Shown piece by piece: positions 1 to 7,476 of a stretch of DNA of 64,000 nt (position 1 is the first letter of the stretch; every line of letters begins with the position of its first letter). The position numbers were made by a program, and so were the translations under genes. The notes beneath the pieces are model-generated. The model saw only the letters and a program-made list of their open reading frames with translations, was not told the origin of the DNA and did no database searches. Origin of the DNA: an uncultured Eubacteriales bacterium (lineage in GTDB: Bacteria; Bacillota; Clostridia; Oscillospirales; UBA644); assembly GCA_934501435.1 (NCBI GenBank), contig CAKSTW010000001.1:186001-250000 (forward strand), given 5' to 3'.

Positions 1-549
<549 letters not shown>

Positions 550-1074
550 TTATTTCTTACCCCAATTAAAATTTTTCAAAAGCAGATACACGCCGCCGAC
601 CGAAAGCCCGACAGCCCATACGGGCTCGACGTAATATTCGGCAAAAACGCTTAAAACAACACAGACAAAGGTGAGTACGTAAAGAAAAACGGTTATTCCC
701 GAAATGAAAATACCGTCGTTTTCTCCTTCCCGGAAATTCTTTTCAAAACCCAACCTTAAAATAAACAAAAACGCAATAACGGGAAATATCCAGAACTGCG
801 GAGCGGAAAAATAGTAACCAACGGTCTCATTCATCTCAAAAAACGAGACGACGGCGATATACGCAAAAAAGACGACCGAAACGAGAAAAACAACCGTTTT
901 CCGCCCGCTCCTTTTTCTTTTTTCGAAAAAGCCGAGCGACAGCAGCGCCGAAAAAATTCCGAGAGCAGTGAAAGAAAGCGTCTCCGAAAAAATACCGACA
1001 AGCATTTCCGCAAAAGAAAGCCCGACGGCGATAAATTCCGCGCTTCGGGTCTTTACATTATTTACAAAAGACAT
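550..1074 (-). CDS. Multi-pass membrane protein of unknown function
   Basis: 174 residues starting at an ATG at 1074. The sequence has about five hydrophobic segments (roughly residues 14-45, 60-80, 88-110, 122-145, 150-165) separated by short charged loops, one of them Lys/Arg-rich. I do not recognise a family. Its stop codon abuts the mreB start with no gap, and a good promoter lies upstream, so it is the first gene of an operon with mreB. A link to envelope or shape functions is only suggested by this position. Confidence 0.7.
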   Translation of the reverse strand: MSFVNNVKTRSAEFIAVGLSFAEMLVGIFSETLSFTALGIFSALLSLGFFEKRKRSGRKTVVFLVSVVFFAYIAVVSFFEMNETVGYYFSAPQFWIFPVIAFLFILRLGFEKNFREGENDGIFISGITVFLYVLTFVCVVLSVFAEYYVEPVWAVGLSVGGVYLLLKNFNWGKK

Positions 1075-1107
1075 TTATAAATATCTCCCACATAGCATTA
1101 CAGCATA

Positions 1108-1136
1108 ATAATACACGAACCTGAAATAAAAGTCAA
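1108..1136 (-). promoter_or_regulatory. Sigma-A type promoter for the membrane protein-mreB operon
   Basis: On the minus strand, TTGACT (1131-1136) and TATTAT (1108-1113) are separated by 17 bases, 34 bases upstream of the ATG at 1074. Confidence 0.8.
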
Positions 1137-1214
1137 TAGTTCGACAATTTTATTCATAAAATTTTCAATATGCCGACGCTATGATTTTTGCCCGTTTTCT
1201 GAAAATAATTCCCA

Positions 1215-1243
1215 TTGATAGACTCGGTTTTTCTGCGGATAAT
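1215..1243 (+). promoter_or_regulatory. Possible promoter of eno
   Basis: TTGATA (1215-1220), 17 bases, GATAAT (1238-1243). The predicted transcript start would leave only a very short leader that barely includes the ribosome binding site GGGAG at 1250-1254, which lowers confidence. Confidence 0.4.
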
Positions 1244-1262
1244 AGCGTCGGGAGATGATGAA

Positions 1263-2498
1263 ATGAAAATAAAAGAAATATATGCGTCGAGAATTCTCGA
1301 TTCGAGAGGTTTTCCTACCGTCGAAGCGACGGTAGTCGCCGAAAACGGCACTTATGCGACAGCGTCGGCGCCGTCGGGCGCGTCGACAGGGTCTCACGAA
1401 GCGACGGAACTTCGCGATAAAAACAGACATTTCGGCGGAAAAGACGTCATGTCCGCGATCGAAAACGTAAAAGAAATAATTGCGCCCGCGCTTGTCGGAA
1501 AAAATGTCTTTTCACAACTTGAGATCGACGCCGAAATGATCTCGCTCAATAAAGATAAAACCCGGAAAGAACTCGGAGCGAATGCACTCCTTCCCGTTTC
1601 GCTCGCCGCCGCAAGATGCGCGGCAAAGATATCGGGGCTGCCGCTTTTCAAATATATCGGAGGAATAAGCGGGAACATACTTCCCTGCCCGATGATGAAC
1701 GTCCTGAACGGCGGCAAGCACGCAGACAACAACTGCGACATTCAGGAATTTATGATAATTCCCTGTTTTTCAGATGATTTTTCGGAGATCATGCGCGCAG
1801 GGTGTGAGATATATTACGCGCTTTCCGCGCTGCTGAAAAACAAAGGACTTGACACGAAACTCGGCGACGAGGGAGGGTTCGCTCCGAACTTAAAGGACGA
1901 CAGAGAGGGTATCGAATTTCTTATCCGCGCGGCGGAAAAAGCGGGATTCAAACCCGGCAAAGAAATCAAAATCGCCCTTGACGTAGCCGCCAACGAATGG
2001 CGCGACGGCGACGGGTACCGTCTGCCGAAAAAAGGCAAAAAACTTACCGAAGACGAGCTTATGGACTTCTATAAGGACCTTTTCGACAGTTATCCGATAG
2101 CCTCGGTCGAAGATCCGTTTTCCGAAGACGATTTTCAGGCGTTCGCAAGGCTCACAAAATTATTCGGCAAAAAAATGCAGATAGTCGGCGACGACCTTTT
2201 CACGACGAACAGAGAACGTCTGCTTAAGGGAATTTCGAAAAAAAGCGGAAACGCCATTCTTATAAAGCCGAACCAGATAGGAACGCTTTCCGAAACGATA
2301 GACGCCGTAAGGACGGCAAAAGCAAACGGTTTTGCGACCGTTATATCCCACAGGAGCGGAGAAACGGACGACGACTTTATTTCGGACCTTGCGGTGGGGC
2401 TTAACGCGGGTCAGATAAAGGCGGGAGCGCCCGCAAGAGGAGAACGGGTCGCAAAATACAACCGTCTCTTAAAAATAAGCGAGATGCTGAAATTTTAA
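1263..2498 (+). CDS. eno: Enolase (phosphopyruvate hydratase)
   Basis: Converts 2-phosphoglycerate to phosphoenolpyruvate in glycolysis, in the cytoplasm. The start at 1263 follows GGGAGATGATGAA and gives the classical N terminus MKIKEIYASRILDSRG. Family landmarks in order: APSGASTGSHEA loop, GGKHADNN, DEGGFAPNLK, Mg-binding ASVEDPFSEDD and VGDDLFTTN, the active-site LIKPNQIG lysine, the ISHRSGETDD loop and the C-terminal KAGAPARGERVAKYNRLL. The length of 411 residues is a little short of the usual 425-435, but no landmark is missing. It is monocistronic or heads the small plus-strand cluster. Another glycolytic gene, gpmI, lies far away in this window. Confidence 0.98.
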   Translation: MKIKEIYASRILDSRGFPTVEATVVAENGTYATASAPSGASTGSHEATELRDKNRHFGGKDVMSAIENVKEIIAPALVGKNVFSQLEIDAEMISLNKDKTRKELGANALLPVSLAAARCAAKISGLPLFKYIGGISGNILPCPMMNVLNGGKHADNNCDIQEFMIIPCFSDDFSEIMRAGCEIYYALSALLKNKGLDTKLGDEGGFAPNLKDDREGIEFLIRAAEKAGFKPGKEIKIALDVAANEWRDGDGYRLPKKGKKLTEDELMDFYKDLFDSYPIASVEDPFSEDDFQAFARLTKLFGKKMQIVGDDLFTTNRERLLKGISKKSGNAILIKPNQIGTLSETIDAVRTAKANGFATVISHRSGETDDDFISDLAVGLNAGQIKAGAPARGERVAKYNRLLKISEMLKF

Positions 2499-2515
2499 TT
2501 TCCATTTTTTTCGCA

Positions 2516-2544
2516 TTGTCAAAAGCCGCGCCCCGTAATATAAT
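2516..2544 (+). promoter_or_regulatory. Sigma-A type promoter for the MecA-like gene
   Basis: TTGTCA (2516-2521), spacer of 17, TATAAT (2539-2544), 36 bases before the TTG start at 2581. Confidence 0.8.
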
Positions 2545-2580
2545 GATAAAGACGATATTTTATCGGAGGGGCGTGAGCGT

Positions 2581-3102
2581 TTGGAATTTGAAGTCATGGG
2601 CAAAAACCGGATAAGGGTCACCGTATCCGAAAACGAGCAGAAAAAATACGGCGTAAGTTACGAAACAATGGATCACACCGACAAAAACACCCGAAAGCTT
2701 TGCGAAGAAATAATAAAAAGAGCCGACAGAGAAATGGGATTCAAGCCGAACGACGGAAAAATACTTGTCGAGGCGCGGAAAAGAAACGACGGAAACGTAA
2801 CTTTGTATCTGAGCCGTATACCCGCGAAAGCCGACGACACGCGGACCTATGCGGGAACGGTCAGATTCGGTGACTGCGACGCGCTTATCGACGCGGTGTT
2901 CCTTCTTAAAAGGTTTTCTTCCTTTCCCCTTTCCTGTCGGCTTTATTTTTATGCCGGCGAATATTACATATCCTTCCGTATTTCGGCAAAAAGGAAGGAC
3001 GCCGACGCCGTCTGGTTTTCTCTTCTCGAATACGGGGAAAAGACTTTGAAAAGCGCGGAATTTCTCGCGGAATACGCGGAATGTATCTCCGAAATTTCTT
3101 GA
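2581..3102 (+). CDS. MecA-like adaptor protein (Clp protease adaptor family)
   Basis: 173 residues. The start is a TTG at 2581, preceded by GGAGGGGCG, and gives MEFEVMGKNRIRVTVSENE, the pattern of the MecA N-terminal domain (MEIERI..TIRV...). The C-terminal half (from about residue 95) has the alternating beta pattern of the MecA C domain, with YFYAGEYYISF and a closing LLEYGEKTLKSAEFLAEY. In Bacillus, MecA delivers substrates such as ComK to ClpC. This protein is shorter than the roughly 218-residue Bacillus protein because the linker is short. No competence genes are nearby, so the targets are unknown. Its TGA stop lies inside the -35 box of the next promoter. Confidence 0.8.
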   Translation: MEFEVMGKNRIRVTVSENEQKKYGVSYETMDHTDKNTRKLCEEIIKRADREMGFKPNDGKILVEARKRNDGNVTLYLSRIPAKADDTRTYAGTVRFGDCDALIDAVFLLKRFSSFPLSCRLYFYAGEYYISFRISAKRKDADAVWFSLLEYGEKTLKSAEFLAEYAECISEIS

Positions 3103-3127
3103 CATACACCGTTTTATCTGATATAAT
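3099..3127 (+). promoter_or_regulatory. Consensus promoter for the small peptide-pdxK operon
   Basis: Perfect TTGACA (3099-3104), 17-base spacer and perfect TATAAT (3122-3127). The TGA stop of the MecA-like gene (3100-3102) is embedded in the -35 hexamer. Confidence 0.92.
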
Positions 3128-3149
3128 TACAAAAAAACGGAGATATGAA

Positions 3150-3242
3150 ATGGATACGATAAGAAGAATAGTTCTGCTCGCCGCGGCAATAATTCTTGCC
3201 GTAATTTCGGTAGCGCCCCTGCTTGCGGCTTTTAAGATATGA
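3150..3242 (+). CDS. 30-residue single-span membrane peptide
   Basis: A small gene, ATG 3150 to TGA 3242, encoding a 30-residue peptide beginning MDTIRRIVLLAAAIILAV and ending LLAAFKI. It has a short positively charged N terminus and a single hydrophobic helix (about residues 7-28). It sits directly behind a consensus promoter, is preceded by ACGGAGAT as a ribosome binding site, and its TGA overlaps the ATG of the kinase gene as ATGA, the usual sign of translational coupling. It could be a small membrane protein or simply a leader peptide that sets the translation level of the kinase. I know no homologue. Confidence 0.6.
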   Translation: MDTIRRIVLLAAAIILAVISVAPLLAAFKI

Positions 3243-4063
3243 AAAAAGATCAGAAAAGAGTCCTTGCGGTCAACGATATATCCTGTTTCGGCAAATGTTC
3301 CCTTACCGTCGTTCTGCCGATAGTTTCGGCGCTCGGTTTTGAATGTACCGTTTTGCCGACCGCGATCCTCTCCACTCATACGGGTGGCTTTTCGGGATAT
3401 TCCTTTCTCGACATGACCGAAGAAATGAAGAAGATAACGGCGCACTGGGATAAGGAAAAAATCGGTTTTGACTGCATTTTCACCGGTTATCTCGGAAACG
3501 CCGACCAGATAGAAATATGTTCTCTTCTGATAGATAAAAATAAAGACGCGTTCGTTATTGTAGACCCTGTCATGGCTGATTCGGGCAAACTCTATGCGGG
3601 GTTCGATCACGGTTTTGCGGAAAAGATGAAAATTCTCTGCAAAAAGGCGGATATAATAACCCCGAATTATACGGAAGCCTGCTTTCTTTCTGGGGTTGAA
3701 TATTCGGAAGTTCCGACACACGAAGAGATCGGACGTTGTTTTGACGGAATAGAAAGCGCCGGGATAAAAGCAGCGGCAATAACGGGAATACGCTCTCCCG
3801 ACGGCAAAATAGGAACGGCTTACCGCAATTTCGAAACGGGTGCTTCTTATATGACCGACCACCCCTTTGTGGACGCAATGCTCCACGGCGGAGGCGACGT
3901 TTTCGCTTCTGTTTTATGCGGAATGATAATGTCGGGCAAGACGACCGAAAAAGCGATCTGCGCGGCGGATTCCTTTACTTATGAATGTATAAAAAACACA
4001 GAGACGGCAGGTCAGTACGGGCTCAATTTCGAGACGCTCATAAAAAATCTTTCCGAATATTAA
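3239..4063 (+). CDS. pdxK: Pyridoxal/pyridoxamine kinase (ribokinase-like fold)
   Basis: 274 residues. Phosphorylates vitamin B6 vitamers to make or salvage pyridoxal 5'-phosphate. The N terminus contains VLAVNDISCFGKCSLTVVLP, matching the substrate-binding start of PdxY/PdxK, followed by PTAILSTHTGGF, VDPVMADSGKLY and the anion-hole region ITPNYTEACFL. The usual GTGD catalytic motif appears here as HGGGDVFAS, with the catalytic Asp kept. Its ATG overlaps the stop of a 30-residue membrane peptide. The product serves PLP enzymes such as SerC, encoded in this window. Confidence 0.9.
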   Translation: MKKDQKRVLAVNDISCFGKCSLTVVLPIVSALGFECTVLPTAILSTHTGGFSGYSFLDMTEEMKKITAHWDKEKIGFDCIFTGYLGNADQIEICSLLIDKNKDAFVIVDPVMADSGKLYAGFDHGFAEKMKILCKKADIITPNYTEACFLSGVEYSEVPTHEEIGRCFDGIESAGIKAAAITGIRSPDGKIGTAYRNFETGASYMTDHPFVDAMLHGGGDVFASVLCGMIMSGKTTEKAICAADSFTYECIKNTETAGQYGLNFETLIKNLSEY

Positions 4064-4105
4064 AAAATCCCACAAAAGGGCTGAGAGTTGATAAGGAAGT
4101 ATTGG
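4063..4105 (+). repeat. Copy 1 of a sense-strand 3'-end module (left arm of an imperfect inverted repeat)
   Basis: Begins at the pdxK stop codon. It shows AAAAATCCCACA, then GGGCTGAGAG, then GATAAGGAAGTATTGG. It pairs imperfectly with copy 2 (4309-4348, minus strand), which has AAAAATCCCACA, GGCTGAGGGA and GATAAGGCAGCATTG, so the pair looks like a roughly 40-base terminal inverted repeat around a 200-base core. Inside the core is a compact hairpin at about 4147-4165 (GCAAGGC...GCCTTGC). Confidence 0.7.
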
Positions 4106-4251
4106 TTTCTCACAGCAAAATTCCCCGTATCTTTTGTCCAAAGCCTCGCAAGGCGACAGCCTTGCTGCGTTTTGAACTTCGATACAAGAAATTTTACTAT
4201 GCTACGAAACTGAATAGCACTTCAAAACAAGTTTTTCGAATGCAAAAAGAC

Positions 4252-4287
4252 AAAAGCCCGGATATGCTGTCACATATCCGGGCTTTT
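4252..4287. terminator. Bidirectional hairpin terminator between pdxK and rluB
   Basis: Perfect 15-base stem AAAAGCCCGGATATG / CATATCCGGGCTTTT with a six-base loop. T-rich tracts follow on both strands, the better one on the minus strand. The stem is very similar to the hairpin at 42189-42227. Confidence 0.85.
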
Positions 4288-4308
4288 AATGCATTAGATG
4301 TTTTGAAA

Positions 4309-4348
4309 CAATGCTGCCTTATCATCCCTCAGCCGTGTGGGATTTTTC
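4309..4348 (-). repeat. Copy 2 of the 3'-end module, directly after the rluB stop
   Basis: Read on the minus strand, this follows the rluB stop (4351-4353) and continues into the hairpin at 4252-4287. The stretch starting GGCTGAGGGATGATAAGGC matches the copy at 42129-42163 at 29 of 35 positions by my hand alignment, and the similarity extends through the adjoining AATGC.TTAAAA segment into the hairpin. Confidence 0.75.
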
Positions 4349-4350
4349 TT

Positions 4351-5208
4351 TTATCTTTTCTTTTTCAGGTCTCCGGCGTATTTTTTCATCTGTTTTTCAA
4401 ACCGAACCTGATGCTTTGTTTTATTGCCTACGGTCTTTCTCGCGTATTCCCTGCGTTCTTCCCCGTCCTTACGCTTAAAAACCGGTGCCGGAAGGCCGAC
4501 GGCGGCGCAGAGTTTTGAAACTTCCGAATGAGAAAGAGGGCGATATTCGCCGGGCTTCAAACGTCCGACCGAAACGTCGCCGACCGAAATTCTCTTAAGA
4601 AGCATTATATCAAGTCCGACAGCGTCGCACATTCTTCTTATCTGACGGTTTTTGCCCTCGTAAAGAGTGATATGGAGAACAGTCTTATCTTCGGTCTGCG
4701 AGTGGATCAGGACGTCGGCGTGAGACGTGACGTCCCCGTCGTCGAGCGTCACGCCCGAACGGAGTTTATCAAGAATTTCGTCCGACGGATTGCCTTTTAC
4801 CGTGACTCTGTACGTCTTCGGGATATGGTGGCTCGGGTGAGAAAGTCTCTGCGCGAGATTTCCGTCGTCGGTGAGGATAAGAAGTCCTTCGCTGTCCCTG
4901 TCGAGACGTCCGACGGGATATACCCTGCCCATTATTCCGTGAATAAGTTCCGCGACGACGCTTCTGTCGTCCTGCGCTTTCATTGACGTTATAACGCCTC
5001 TCGGCTTGTAAAATGCAAAATACTGTTTATCGCACGCTTTCAGGCGAAGTCTCTTTTTTCCGTAGGATACCCTGTCGTTTTCGGGGTCGATGTCCTGTCC
5101 TATTTCGGCAGTCTTCCCGTTTACGGTTATCTGCCCCGCGCGGACAAGTTCTTCTGCGGCTCTTCTCGAACATACGCCGCATTCCGCTATGAATTTCTGA
5201 ATTCTCAT
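4351..5208 (-). CDS. rluB: 16S/23S rRNA pseudouridine synthase, RsuA/RluB family
   Basis: 285 residues. Isomerises a specific uridine in rRNA to pseudouridine. The N-terminal S4 RNA-binding domain is clear (MRIQKFIAECGVCSRRAAEE), followed by the catalytic motif GRLDRDSEGLLILTDDG with the essential Asp, then the RsuA-family KTYRVTV and EGKNRQIRRMCDAVG motifs. The C terminus carries a basic tail of about 40 residues rich in Lys/Arg, likely for RNA contact. It is the last gene of the minus-strand run gpr-spoIIP-dacF-rluB, 54 bases behind dacF, and is followed by the repeat module and terminator. Confidence 0.93.
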   Translation of the reverse strand: MRIQKFIAECGVCSRRAAEELVRAGQITVNGKTAEIGQDIDPENDRVSYGKKRLRLKACDKQYFAFYKPRGVITSMKAQDDRSVVAELIHGIMGRVYPVGRLDRDSEGLLILTDDGNLAQRLSHPSHHIPKTYRVTVKGNPSDEILDKLRSGVTLDDGDVTSHADVLIHSQTEDKTVLHITLYEGKNRQIRRMCDAVGLDIMLLKRISVGDVSVGRLKPGEYRPLSHSEVSKLCAAVGLPAPVFKRKDGEERREYARKTVGNKTKHQVRFEKQMKKYAGDLKKKR

Positions 5209-5262
5209 TTATAACTCCGATAAAATATTTTATACAGGGAGTTTATCATAATTCAACGGATT

Positions 5263-6369
5263 TTACAATAGCGTTTTCAATAATTTTCGCAAATTGTATG
5301 AAAAAAGCTCAAAACCGCACACCTTTTCGGCGCTTTCTACTCCACCGGAAAGACAGAGCGGAACTTTTTTTACGGTAAAGTCTCCGCATTTTATCTCAAG
5401 GTATCCGCCGTAAGAATATTCCGCCGCCGGAGCAAATATTGAGGGGTAAAGCCTTGGAACGGCAGTATATGCGCATTTTTTGCCGTCTATTATGCTTCCC
5501 GTTATTTTTTCGGAATTTATATACCTGCCGACAGCCTCTCCTCCGAGAAGAGTTTTCAATTCGGAATATTCTCCCTCGTCATACAGAACAAAAGACGACA
5601 CTCTTTCAAAGCCTCTGCTCATCAGTTCCTTATGGTCTCTCCAGTCGTCGGGGTCTTTCATCGTTGCACAGACAAGGGTAACCCCGTCCTTTTTTGCAGA
5701 AGTAACAAGACATCTGCCCGCGGCTTTCGTAAACCCCGTCTTCACTCCCGTAAAAATTTCGTCCTCAAGCAGTTTATTGGAATTTTTTACGGTAAGTTTT
5801 TTATAGTTCAAAGTCTTTATGCGCGTAGAAACTATTTCGGAAAACGTTTCGTTCTTCAGAGCCTCGACAGCTATCATTGCAAGGTCTTTCGCCGTCGTAT
5901 AATGCCCGTCGTCGTGAAGTCCGTGCGGATTTGTAAAATGACTGTCTTTGCACCCTGCTTCCGCCGCACGTCTGTTCATCATCCCGGCAAATGCCTTTTC
6001 GCTGCCCGCAATATTTTCCGCGATAGTCACCGCCGCGTCGTTTCCCGATTTCAGCAGAAGCATATACAGAAGATCTTCAAGAGATATTTTTTCGCCCGCT
6101 TCTATCCCTATCCCCGATCCCTCCACCGCCGCCGCTTTTTCCGAAACGGTGAATACGGCGGAAAGAGGCGCGTTTTCAAGTGCTACGAGCGCCGTAAGTA
6201 TTTTCGTCGTGCTTGCGGGCTCATGTCTTTCATTTTCGTTCTTTGCCGACAGAATTTTCCCGCTTCCCGCGTCGATAAGGACGTACGCCCCGGCGTTTGT
6301 TTCAGCGCTTAAACATATCTGGCACAATAAAATAAATACGGCGACAAGCGCCGGGACAGCCTTCTTCAC
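5263..6369 (-). CDS. dacF: D-alanyl-D-alanine carboxypeptidase, DacF type (S11 family)
   Basis: 368 residues, exported: signal peptide at residues 1-22 ending near LSAETNA. The penicillin-binding motifs are all present: SxxK as ASTTKI, SxN as KSGND and KTG as GVKTGFT. A C-terminal beta-rich domain follows, ending in an amphipathic helix typical of membrane-attached DD-carboxypeptidases. The start is a GTG at 6369 that overlaps the spoIIP stop as GTGA, preceded by AGGAG. In Bacillus, dacF is a sigma-F gene acting on the spore cortex/germ-cell wall. Here the tight coupling to spoIIP supports a sporulation role over vegetative DacA. Confidence 0.9.
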   Translation of the reverse strand: MKKAVPALVAVFILLCQICLSAETNAGAYVLIDAGSGKILSAKNENERHEPASTTKILTALVALENAPLSAVFTVSEKAAAVEGSGIGIEAGEKISLEDLLYMLLLKSGNDAAVTIAENIAGSEKAFAGMMNRRAAEAGCKDSHFTNPHGLHDDGHYTTAKDLAMIAVEALKNETFSEIVSTRIKTLNYKKLTVKNSNKLLEDEIFTGVKTGFTKAAGRCLVTSAKKDGVTLVCATMKDPDDWRDHKELMSRGFERVSSFVLYDEGEYSELKTLLGGEAVGRYINSEKITGSIIDGKKCAYTAVPRLYPSIFAPAAEYSYGGYLEIKCGDFTVKKVPLCLSGGVESAEKVCGFELFSYNLRKLLKTLL

Positions 6370-7415
6370 TGCAAAACTCCTTTTTCGTTTATGACGTCAA
6401 GAACCTCGGCAAGGCACTCCGCAAAATAACCCGCGCCCTTTTCCGCTTCTTCGGGAGTATTTCCGCAGGTCCCGACCTCAACAAGAATACTTCCGGGTGT
6501 AATATCCTGATTGTAAAGGTAATTGCGCAGAAGTATCGGTCTCATAAGTCCCGGATATTTTTCCGCTGCCGTTTTCTGTATCATAAGAGAAAATTTCAGA
6601 TTTTCTTCCCAGTGGTCGTTTATGTATTTTTCGCTTCCCGAACCGAGAAGTATCATCACCTGCGCCGCCGTTTCGCCGTTTATTTCCGCGACTGCGCGAT
6701 ATTTCGTTTTTGAAGAGGTTATGACGGTATCCCTGTGGACATCGAGAACTATCTGTATCTCGGGATACTTTTCAAGATATGAATGTATCGACAGATTCGA
6801 AGAATCGTAGGAACTGTTGTAATCGGGGTTGTCATGCTGCGTTTTGTCGTGAATGACGCCGTAGCCCGCTTCTTCGAGTTTCGACGCGATTATATTGCCT
6901 ATATGTATCATATTCTGATTGTTGTCGTCGCTTCGGAATTTCATAGAGCCGTCGTAATAATCGGTATTGTAGACATTGTACGACTCCGTTGCATGCGTAT
7001 GAACTATCAGAACCTGATATTTTTTCGTTTTGTCAACTTTTATTTCCGATTTTTCGGAAAGCAGTTTTTCTATATCGAAATTTTTCTTACCCTCGTTGTT
7101 TACCGTAACGCCGCCGAAAGAATCCATCCATTTCGCCGCGCCGAGCGTAGTTTTCAGCACCTTATGAGCGCCGTCGGGAATTTCTTCTTCGGGAAGCCTG
7201 TATTTTTCAAATATCGAAACCCCGTTGTATTCGAGATCGTCGCTTATGATAAAATCTTCCGACTGACCTCTGTTTCCGCTCACCGTTTCCGGATATGACA
7301 AAGACAAAGTTGCCGTCGGTATTATCCCCGACAGTATCACGAGAAAAATAAAAAAACCGCGTATCTTTTCTCTTTTTTTATAAAAAAACCGTTTTACCCG
7401 TCCATGTTTTTCCAT
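6366..7415 (-). CDS. spoIIP: Stage II sporulation protein P (amidase/endopeptidase of engulfment)
   Basis: About 349 residues. SpoIIP works with SpoIID and SpoIIM to degrade peptidoglycan at the engulfing membrane. The N terminus is basic with one transmembrane segment (about residues 20-42). The C-terminal SpoIIP domain shows YQVLIVHTHATESYN, an IVLDVHRDTV motif, and LLRNYLYNQDITPGSILVEVG, all typical, with the His and Glu residues of the zinc amidase fold. I take the ATG at 7415 as start; a GTG at 7427 lies too close to the GGAGGA site. It is downstream of gpr, as in Bacillus, and overlaps dacF. Confidence 0.94.
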   Translation of the reverse strand: MEKHGRVKRFFYKKREKIRGFFIFLVILSGIIPTATLSLSYPETVSGNRGQSEDFIISDDLEYNGVSIFEKYRLPEEEIPDGAHKVLKTTLGAAKWMDSFGGVTVNNEGKKNFDIEKLLSEKSEIKVDKTKKYQVLIVHTHATESYNVYNTDYYDGSMKFRSDDNNQNMIHIGNIIASKLEEAGYGVIHDKTQHDNPDYNSSYDSSNLSIHSYLEKYPEIQIVLDVHRDTVITSSKTKYRAVAEINGETAAQVMILLGSGSEKYINDHWEENLKFSLMIQKTAAEKYPGLMRPILLRNYLYNQDITPGSILVEVGTCGNTPEEAEKGAGYFAECLAEVLDVINEKGVLQ

Positions 7416-7446
7416 AATCTTCCACACTCCTCCGCTTTCACGTTAC

Positions 7447-7476
7447 ATTATACAGTGCTTGTCTTTGAAATATTAC
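7447..7476 (-). promoter_or_regulatory. Possible sigma-E type promoter for spoIIP-dacF
   Basis: On the minus strand, GTAATATT (7469-7476) is followed after 14 bases by TGTATAAT (7447-7454). This fits a mother-cell sigma-E promoter better than a sigma-A one, because no -35 hexamer lies 17 bases before TATAAT. The -35 element overlaps the gpr stop codon. It is a by-eye match to a loose consensus. Confidence 0.4.

Noticed and set aside
2906..3886. 326-codon minus-strand frame opposite pdxK and the end of the MecA-like gene
   Set aside because: Runs across two genes and a promoter on the other strand, with a composition unlike real proteins of this window.
4075..4110. GGGCTGAGAG followed by GATAAGGAAG resembles pieces of a TPP riboswitch
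   Set aside because: The other conserved parts of the TPP motif (GGGGTGC and ACCTGATC segments) are absent, and the site lies after a stop codon, not before a gene. It fits the repeat module better.
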